Shown piece after piece: positions 32,257-37,285 of a DNA stretch of 37,285 bases; position 1 is the first letter of the stretch; each line of letters opens with the position of its first letter. The notes under the pieces are model-generated. The model ran no database searches, was not told the DNA's origin, and worked only from the letters and a program-made list of their open reading frames with translations. The DNA is from Parabacteroides sp. Its GTDB lineage: Bacteria; Bacteroidota; Bacteroidia; Bacteroidales; Tannerellaceae. The stretch is from assembly GCA_028707405.1 (NCBI GenBank), contig JAQWBH010000005.1, positions 1 through 37,285 on the forward strand. The letters run 5' to 3'. Position numbers and translations under genes: made by a program.

Positions 32257-33188
32257 TATTTGATATAATCATAGTAATTCGAAACAAAATTTTTGAAGAA
32301 GTTTAGTTTTAAAAGCCCTTTCTCGAAAATCAAAATACCAACCAAACCACATAAGATCCCTAATGATACATCAATAATGTAATGATGAGAAGCATATACG
32401 GCTGTACACCAAATCCCAACCATTATTATAGCAAAGAGAGTAATAATGGCTACATTACATCTTTTCATTATGGCATAAATAAGGGCGATGAGCATATAGG
32501 CGGCATGAAGTGACGGAATTGCAGCAAATACATTTGCGTTTCGTCCATAAATGGAGTGGAATATTGGCAGACCTATTAATTGATCAAACCTTCCTAATCC
32601 GCCCACATTTCCGGGCGTATTTATTATTGGAGTGAATCCATAATTGATCACATACCAGGGCGGGGCTGCCGGATGAATATAGTAACCGGCAAAGCCGATT
32701 AAATTTACAAACAAAAATACCATCGAGTATTTTAAATATAAGTATTTGTCTTTGAAGTATAACCAAAGCCCGAATGCGATGGGAACAGGGACCCAACAGA
32801 GGTAAAAGAGGCCTGCTAATATATCGGCAGTAGCACAATGGTGTATGGAGAAATATTCGCATGGGATGATAATTGTACCATTTTCATTGATGCCGAACAA
32901 ACTTTTTTCGAGATTATAAAGACCTCTAGTATCAATTGGATTTAGTTGATAGTTAGGATATATTCGCATATAGTCATATGATATACCGAATAAAATAAAT
33001 GGCATCAAAGCTACTGCCAGTTTTCGAGTGCTTGGACTTATAAAAAATAGCAACATAAATAAGGAACACATAAGAATGTGCTCTAGCCGCAGTCCAACTA
33101 ATGTAGCTGTCAGAAATAAGAATACAATACCGATTCCAATAGCCGTGAAAGTCTCTTTGCGAGATGGAAGTCTATTGTTTTCAATCAT
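32256..33188 (-). CDS. Aur1-like PAP2 protein, probable inositol-phosphoryl-ceramide synthase
   Basis: A 310-residue membrane protein with about seven to eight helices. It carries the Aur1/PAP2 lipid-phosphotransferase signatures: [11 protein letters not shown] (170-179), [10 protein letters not shown] (222-231, His228) and [13 protein letters not shown] (265-277, His269 and Asp273), the His-His-Asp set used by Aur1. Fungal Aur1 moves phosphoinositol from PI to ceramide; a Bacteroides homologue in an equivalent cluster is reported to make inositol-phosphoryl-ceramide. Its ATG overlaps the stop of the CDP-alcohol phosphatidyltransferase gene by 8 bases. A plain PAP2 phosphatase is the alternative. 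Confidence 0.85.
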   Translation of the reverse strand: MIENNRLPSRKETFTAIGIGIVFLFLTATLVGLRLEHILMCSLFMLLFFISPSTRKLAVALMPFILFGISYDYMRIYPNYQLNPIDTRGLYNLEKSLFGINENGTIIIPCEYFSIHHCATADILAGLFYLCWVPVPIAFGLWLYFKDKYLYLKYSMVFLFVNLIGFAGYYIHPAAPPWYVINYGFTPIINTPGNVGGLGRFDQLIGLPIFHSIYGRNANVFAAIPSLHAAYMLIALIYAIMKRCNVAIITLFAIIMVGIWCTAVYASHHYIIDVSLGILCGLVGILIFEKGLLKLNFFKNFVSNYYDYIK

Positions 33189-33870
33189 TCTTTTCTTCTT
33201 TATTCAACAATTTACGGCAATGATTAAGTCTGCTAAATGCTGTGATGTTAGAAAAGAGGGCTACGAAAAATAGGGGAATGACGAACCATAGTATGGGTTG
33301 GAATATAGTGTTGTACTCCATCATTGGCCCAAAAATGCCACATAGTAATGCTCCTAATCCGGTCAGAACTACTCTTTCTGGACGTTGCATAAATCCCATC
33401 TTGCATTCTAATCCCAATCCTTCAGCTCGTGCTCTTACATAGCTTACCATTAGTGAACCAATCAGAGCAATAAAAGCAATGATAGAGCTGATGACATACC
33501 CTTGCATGATTAGGTAAAAGCAGATGCCGAAAAATACGGTTAGTTCACTATATCGATCTAAAACGGAATCATATAGTGCACCAAATGTTGACCCCATTTT
33601 TCCGATACGGGCCACTTGTCCATCCATCATATCAAATAAACCGGCAAAGAGAATAATTCCTCCACCCCAGCCAATATAAAAATAGTCTTCACGGTTTCCT
33701 CGCATTCCAGCATAAAGGAAAATACATGCTGCTAAAATGTTTAGTACTAATCCTGTCGTTGTGATAAAATTCGGCGTAATGCCTATTTTAATCATCCAAT
33801 GCACAAGTGGATTTATGATTTTGTAAATCGTTTGTTGTGCCCAGTCTCTACAAACTTTAAAAACTGTCAT
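33181..33870 (-). CDS. CDP-alcohol phosphatidyltransferase, probable phosphatidylinositol(-phosphate) synthase
   Basis: A 229-residue membrane protein with about six helices. The family signature DG-x2-AR-x8-G-x3-D-x3-D is complete in [25 protein letters not shown]. It begins [40 protein letters not shown], the usual amphipathic start. It transfers a phosphatidyl group from CDP-diacylglycerol to an alcohol. In this setting (PgpA-like phosphatase plus Aur1-like enzyme) the alcohol is most likely inositol 1-phosphate, but a glycerol-phosphate or other head group cannot be excluded. The start at 33870 follows the GtrA-like stop by 4 bases; an upstream ATG (33906) would overlap that gene. Confidence 0.87.
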   Translation of the reverse strand: MTVFKVCRDWAQQTIYKIINPLVHWMIKIGITPNFITTTGLVLNILAACIFLYAGMRGNREDYFYIGWGGGIILFAGLFDMMDGQVARIGKMGSTFGALYDSVLDRYSELTVFFGICFYLIMQGYVISSIIAFIALIGSLMVSYVRARAEGLGLECKMGFMQRPERVVLTGLGALLCGIFGPMMEYNTIFQPILWFVIPLFFVALFSNITAFSRLNHCRKLLNKEEKND

Positions 33871-33874
33871 ATTT

Positions 33875-34390
33875 CTACCTTTTTTTATTCTGTTCGTTTT
33901 TCGCAAAAATGTCTTTTACATGTATATTCTTATATACAAAAGTTCTGTGCATATTGTAATTCCAGAGAAACCCTACAAGCAATGATACGACGCCTTTTGA
34001 AAAGACGAATAAATCATCTATATAAACATGAAGAGCTTTTTTTACCCAGGGGTTTTTACTGATCGTCTCTGTTAGCAGATAGGTACCCCATGTATTTAGC
34101 ATTATACTACATGTCCATACTAGAATATATTTATAAAAAACGTATCGTTTTATGCAGTCCTTTGACTTAAATGTCCAAACATAATTGAGTATGCAGTTTA
34201 CTATACCTCCACATACCGATCCGATAAATGTGGCATAGACATAATAGATATGAAACAACTTTACTAAAAGAATTGTTACAACAAAGTCTACTACACTGGC
34301 TATTTGAGAGGTGAATTGTGCACGCATGAACATGAAAATTCCTCCTCTTTCTGAAAAAACTTTTACACTTGTTTTTACCCAATTAAACAT
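33875..34390 (-). CDS. GtrA-like membrane protein
   Basis: A 171-residue protein with four hydrophobic helices: [67 protein letters not shown] and [24 protein letters not shown]. Helix pattern and the NYVWTF and WNY-x2-HRTFVY motifs place it in the GtrA family, whose members are proposed flippases for polyprenyl-linked sugars. Here it sits between the lipid-head-group enzymes, so it may move or support an inositol lipid. The start overlaps the PgpA-like gene by 16 bases; a start at residue 20 (34333) is possible. Confidence 0.82.
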   Translation of the reverse strand: MFNWVKTSVKVFSERGGIFMFMRAQFTSQIASVVDFVVTILLVKLFHIYYVYATFIGSVCGGIVNCILNYVWTFKSKDCIKRYVFYKYILVWTCSIMLNTWGTYLLTETISKNPWVKKALHVYIDDLFVFSKGVVSLLVGFLWNYNMHRTFVYKNIHVKDIFAKNEQNKKR

Positions 34391-34848
34391 CTTGCCCCCA
34401 ATAATATAATAAAACTATATATACCTGCCAAGATGTCATCCATCATGACTCCAATTCCACCTTTTAAATTTTCCATCTTTCGAATTCCTAATGGTTTGAA
34501 TATATCGAATAGTCGAAATAGAACAAATGCCGCTAAAACGAACCATACGTTTCTTTCCGGCACAATTAGTAATGGAATCCAGACGCCTACCATTTCATCT
34601 ACAACGACTCTGGAAGGGTCTTTTCCCCAGATGGCTTCAACTGCGTTAGCGGAATAAGTTCCCAATATAGTAAATGTGATAATAAGAAGCAATGTAATAA
34701 TATACATAAACTCATATGGTACCAGAATAGAAAAAATGAACCATATAACAATAGCCAATAACGCCCCGGCTGTACCCGGAGCAATTGGCGAATAGCCAGA
34801 TCCAAATCCAGTAGCGATTATTTTATTAATGCAAGAAACCTTTTTCAT
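34375..34848 (-). CDS. PgpA-like lipid phosphatase
   Basis: A 157-residue membrane protein of the phosphatidylglycerophosphatase A family: FGSGYSPIAPGTAGALLA, GKDPSRVVVDEMVGVWIPLL, FRLFDIFKPLGIRKMENLKGGIGVMMDDILAGIYS. It removes the terminal phosphate from phosphatidyl-alcohol phosphates. As first gene of this operon, beside a CDP-alcohol phosphatidyltransferase, its likely substrate is phosphatidylinositol phosphate, although classical PGP phosphatase activity is an alternative. Homologues in Bacteroides sit next to myo-inositol-phosphate synthase; here that gene is not adjacent. Confidence 0.9.
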   Translation of the reverse strand: MKKVSCINKIIATGFGSGYSPIAPGTAGALLAIVIWFIFSILVPYEFMYIITLLLIITFTILGTYSANAVEAIWGKDPSRVVVDEMVGVWIPLLIVPERNVWFVLAAFVLFRLFDIFKPLGIRKMENLKGGIGVMMDDILAGIYSFIILLGARCLIG

Positions 34849-34937
34849 TATTCAAACATTATTCAATCAATATCAGAATTGTATGCAAAGTTGAAAAAAA
34901 TACTTTACATAAATTCATATTTGACAAAATAATGTTG

Positions 34938-34945
34938 CAAAATTA
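34938..34945 (-). promoter_or_regulatory. Possible -7 box of the lipid operon
   Basis: Minus strand TAATTTTG fits TAnnTTTG and would give a leader of about 80 bases before the PgpA-like ATG. No clear -33 element. A TCAACTTTG nearer the gene (about 34890) lacks the TA. Confidence 0.4.
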
Positions 34946-35074
34946 CCACTTATTCTTTATACAAAATGGTCATAAAAGCGGCTTGTTTGGTTAAAAATGC
35001 TATAAATGGAATGCAAGAAAGCATAGTTAATGAAATTATTCCATGTAAGAATGTTAGTTTAATGAATAAATGTG

Positions 35075-35082
35075 TACGTTTG
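35075..35082 (+). promoter_or_regulatory. Predicted -7 box of the barrel protein gene
   Basis: TACGTTTG, perfect TAnnTTTG, 17 bases before the ATG at 35100. Confidence 0.6.
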
Positions 35083-35099
35083 CACAAAACTTGTAATTC

Positions 35100-36344
35100 A
35101 TGAAATTGCATTCAGAAAAGAATCTTTTTTCTCATTTTTTCAGCATGCTTTTATTGCTGAAGTTAATTTTCGGACTCAGTTGCCTGTCAGCCCAAATCTC
35201 AGAAAATGTGTATAAGACGGATTATCGTATCGCCCCTGAATCCGTAGGACAGTTGTCCGTTAGCATAGATAATTTAAATTTCTTTAAGGATAATGAGTTT
35301 TCAGGATCTTATATGAAAGGTTATACGTTGCCTGGATTTTGGTTTCAGGGAAAAGCTATTTACTATCCACTTGAAAATTTGAAATTGGAAGCAGGAATTC
35401 ATTTATTAAGGTATTGGGGCGCTAATAAATATCCGAATATGGCTTATCAAGATATCGCTAAATGGCAAGGGTCGCAGATAGAAAAAGGATTCCATATTCT
35501 ACCGGTATTGAGAGCTCAGCTGGCATTATCTGATCATGTAAATATTGTTTTAGGCACTTTATACGGAGCTGCTAATCATAATTTGATCGAACCATTATAT
35601 TTCCCGGAGTTAAATCTTACAGCCGATCCTGAAATGGGATTGCAGGTTATTTATGCTTCACGTTATCTTGATATGGATTCCTGGGTAAACTGGCAAAGCT
35701 TTATGTTTAAGGATGATACACATAAGGAGGCTTTTACCGTTGGGCTCTCTTCCCGTTTAAAGCTTAATGATTCAAAATCGCTGTTTCATTATTATTTGCC
35801 AATACAGGGCTTAACCCAACACAGAGGAGGTGAGTTTGACGACAATTACACGGTTGAAACCCTAATGAATGGTACTGTAGGAATAGGCGGGCTTTGGAAT
35901 ATTAACCATAAGGCAGTGAAAAATATTAATATTGAGGCGGATCTGGTTGGTTACTATCAACAATCGGGAGAGCTTTGGCCTTTTGATAAAGGTTATGGAT
36001 TTTATTTTCGAGCATCAGCAGATGTTTCATTTTTTCGTATAAAAACCTCATATTGGAAGTGTCATGACTTTGTTTCCCTATATGGAATACCATACTTTGG
36101 AGCGGTGTCAACCAAGATTGAAGGTGCAACAATAAAGAATCCTTCAATTGTGTATTTAGGCTTTGAATATTCTTATCCGTTATCAAAAGGCTATGCATTA
36201 GGAGTTGACATGGATATTTATCAACAATTTAAAAACACATTTCATGAAAAAGATAATACATCTTTGCTTGTTGGCAACAAGACAAGTTTTTCGGCTGGTA
36301 TTTATCTTCGCATCAATCCTACATTCTTAATAAAAAAGTTCTGA
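35100..36344 (+). CDS. Outer-membrane beta-barrel protein, function unknown
   Basis: A 414-residue exported protein; the signal sequence ends near LSCLSAQ (about residue 32). The mature protein is built of alternating amphipathic strands with many aromatic residues (GFWFQGKAIYYPLENLKLEAGIHLLRYWG; MGLQVIYASRYLDMDSWVNWQSFMF; AFTVGLSSRLKL; YGFYFRASADVSFFRIKTSYW; PSIVYLGFEYSYPL) and ends SFSAGIYLRINPTFLIKKF with a terminal Phe, as in BAM-inserted barrels. No family is assigned. It is divergent from the lipid operon (251-base gap) and has its own promoter box. Barrel topology is the only supported statement. Confidence 0.78.
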   Translation: MKLHSEKNLFSHFFSMLLLLKLIFGLSCLSAQISENVYKTDYRIAPESVGQLSVSIDNLNFFKDNEFSGSYMKGYTLPGFWFQGKAIYYPLENLKLEAGIHLLRYWGANKYPNMAYQDIAKWQGSQIEKGFHILPVLRAQLALSDHVNIVLGTLYGAANHNLIEPLYFPELNLTADPEMGLQVIYASRYLDMDSWVNWQSFMFKDDTHKEAFTVGLSSRLKLNDSKSLFHYYLPIQGLTQHRGGEFDDNYTVETLMNGTVGIGGLWNINHKAVKNINIEADLVGYYQQSGELWPFDKGYGFYFRASADVSFFRIKTSYWKCHDFVSLYGIPYFGAVSTKIEGATIKNPSIVYLGFEYSYPLSKGYALGVDMDIYQQFKNTFHEKDNTSLLVGNKTSFSAGIYLRINPTFLIKKF

Positions 36345-36425
36345 TATAAGCTTAACCCTGTGTGATTAATTTTTCATTGCGTGATATTTTTAGCTCTTTC
36401 AATCGAAGCTTTTCTGAAATTGCAT

Positions 36426-36433
36426 TATCTTTG
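36426..36433 (+). promoter_or_regulatory. Predicted -7 box of the DivIC/FtsB-like gene
   Basis: TATCTTTG, perfect TAnnTTTG. It overlaps a GTG (36433) that could otherwise be taken as a start and thus favours the ATG at 36451. Confidence 0.65.
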
Positions 36434-36450
36434 TGCAAACTAGAATTACG

Positions 36451-36759
36451 ATGTTACGCATAAAAGAATTATATATAAAGTATTTGTCAAAAATCAATTC
36501 TTACTGGCTTGTGACAATTGTTTTTTTGATTCTTACACTTACGGTTGGTGATAGTAGTTTATATAAGCGTTTTACTTATGATGAGAAGATTCGTAGTTTG
36601 GAAAAAGAGATTAAGCATTATCAGGAAGAGATAGATGTCAATAGTAAGAAACTTAATGATCTTAAAACGGATAAGGAAGGATTAGAACGTTTTGCTCGTG
36701 AGGAGTATTTTATGAAAAAGGCTAATGAAGATGTATTTATTATTGAAGATAAAAAGTAG
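36451..36759 (+). CDS. FtsB/DivIC-like septum formation initiator
   Basis: A 102-residue bitopic membrane protein: basic N-terminus (MLRIKELYIKYLSK), one membrane helix (about 20-38, YWLVTIVFLILTLTVGD), then a coiled coil (EKIRSLEKEIKHYQEEIDVNSKKLNDLKTDKEGLERFAREEYFMKKANEDVFII), the shape of FtsB/DivIC. The ending EGLERFAREEYFMKK-x2-EDVFII is the conserved family tail. It helps assemble the divisome with FtsL and FtsQ. It is followed 4 bases later by a small membrane protein gene. Confidence 0.9.
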   Translation: MLRIKELYIKYLSKINSYWLVTIVFLILTLTVGDSSLYKRFTYDEKIRSLEKEIKHYQEEIDVNSKKLNDLKTDKEGLERFAREEYFMKKANEDVFIIEDKK

Positions 36760-36763
36760 TAGA

Positions 36764-37096
36764 ATGAGTGATAAGTTTAAATTTGTTTTATTTGTTTTTT
36801 CAGCTATTTTTATTTTGGGAGGTGCTATAATGCATGTAACTTCTCCCACCATGGCTTCATATATATTTGCTGTTGGTGCTGCGGGAATAGCTGTTTATTA
36901 TTTTACAGTGCCAGTAAAAGATATGGATTTTCGTTCACGTCGTTTGCAGCGTTTTAATATTTTTGCTGGTTTATTGTGTATTGCTGCATCAGTTTTAATG
37001 TTTGTCCATCGAAAAGAGTGGATAATTTGTCTTACTATTGCTGCCATTTTTCAACTATATTCAGCTTTTGTTACTCCGAAGAAAAAGATGGACTAG
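36764..37096 (+). CDS. Small conserved-looking membrane protein
   Basis: A 110-residue protein with four hydrophobic helices (FKFVLFVFSAIFILGGAIM; YIFAVGAAGIAVYYF; NIFAGLLCIAASVLMF; WIICLTIAAIFQLYSAFV) and a basic end TPKKKMD. No family was recognised. The ATG at 36764 is chosen, 4 bases after the DivIC-like stop; a longer in-frame start (36725) would overlap that gene. Probably co-transcribed with the division gene. Confidence 0.7.
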   Translation: MSDKFKFVLFVFSAIFILGGAIMHVTSPTMASYIFAVGAAGIAVYYFTVPVKDMDFRSRRLQRFNIFAGLLCIAASVLMFVHRKEWIICLTIAAIFQLYSAFVTPKKKMD

Positions 37097-37285
37097 ACTC
37101 GTTGGCGGAATTAAATTCAACTAATAAATATGAGTGTGATTAATAATCATATTTACCTTTGAAGAGGTTGTTTTCAAATCTTATTCATAACTTGTTTTAT
37201 ATTTTCTGTGGAAGAATTTTTGTATAAGTCTGGAATAATTTTTCTATTTGTACTCACCTATTTATCGTCTCACATATATGGAACG
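37097..37285. other. Terminal non-coding stretch
   Basis: AT-rich, without a complete ORF or a perfect TAnnTTTG box. An ATG at 37278-37280 might open the next gene, but only a few bases remain. Confidence 0.4.

Overview
The window looks like the chromosome of a gut Bacteroidales bacterium, most likely a Parabacteroides or close relative (the genus is a guess). The evidence is repeated Bacteroidota-type promoters (TTTG, about 17-20 bp, TAnnTTTG), a short primary sigma factor, an isolated GH92 mannosidase, a GGGtGRT/NifU-like gene pair and an inositol-lipid type gene cluster. No tRNA, rRNA, CRISPR array, insertion sequence or prophage gene was seen. Start sites were re-chosen in about ten genes where an upstream TTG/GTG or ATG would overlap the predicted promoter or a neighbour.

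Layout. 1-3.4 kb: the 3' end of lepA, a secreted GH92 alpha-mannosidase and, convergent, a CvfB-like S1 protein. 3.5-12.8 kb: a nine-gene exopolysaccharide operon (Wza-like export lipoprotein, Wzz-like chain-length protein, Wzy-like polymerase, two GT2, two GT4, one WecG/TagA-type transferase, one hexapeptide acyltransferase). It carries no initiating phosphosugar transferase, no flippase and no UpxY-type antiterminator. 12.9-16.3 kb (minus strand): pdxJ-exbB-exbD-tonB, then a DJ-1/PfpI protein after a 150-bp gap holding four evenly spaced 12-bp palindromes. 16.3-19.1 kb: a CBS-domain protein, nadK and an acyltransferase-3, started from a promoter that sits face to face with the pdxJ promoter inside a perfect inverted repeat.

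19.1-24.6 kb: a candidate small RNA or leader with its own promoter and terminator, a zinc-ribbon/FHA protein, a periplasmic metallo-beta-lactamase-fold protein, a trypsin-like pseudoprotease with TPR repeats, a second acyltransferase-3 and a CatA-like acetyltransferase. 24.6-27.9 kb (minus strand): a tight operon of a NifU-like protein, a 63-residue membrane protein and a GGGtGRT-family protein of unknown function, plus a TlpA-like thiol-disulfide lipoprotein under its own promoter. 28.1-30.7 kb: an HtrA/Deg protease and the primary sigma factor rpoD.

30.7-34.9 kb (minus strand): PgpA-like phosphatase, GtrA-like protein, CDP-alcohol phosphatidyltransferase and Aur1-like PAP2 protein, overlapping like one operon, followed by a lipoprotein metallophosphoesterase and a small barrel-like protein. 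The first four match the inositol-lipid (phosphatidylinositol / inositol-phosphoryl-ceramide) cluster known from Bacteroides, but myo-inositol-phosphate synthase is not beside them. 35.1-37.3 kb: an outer-membrane barrel protein, a DivIC/FtsB-like division protein and a small membrane protein.

The two places most likely to hold undescribed biology are the NifU-like / small membrane / GGGtGRT operon (24.7-26.6 kb) and the MIPS-less inositol-lipid cluster with its downstream phosphoesterase-barrel pair (30.7-34.9 kb).
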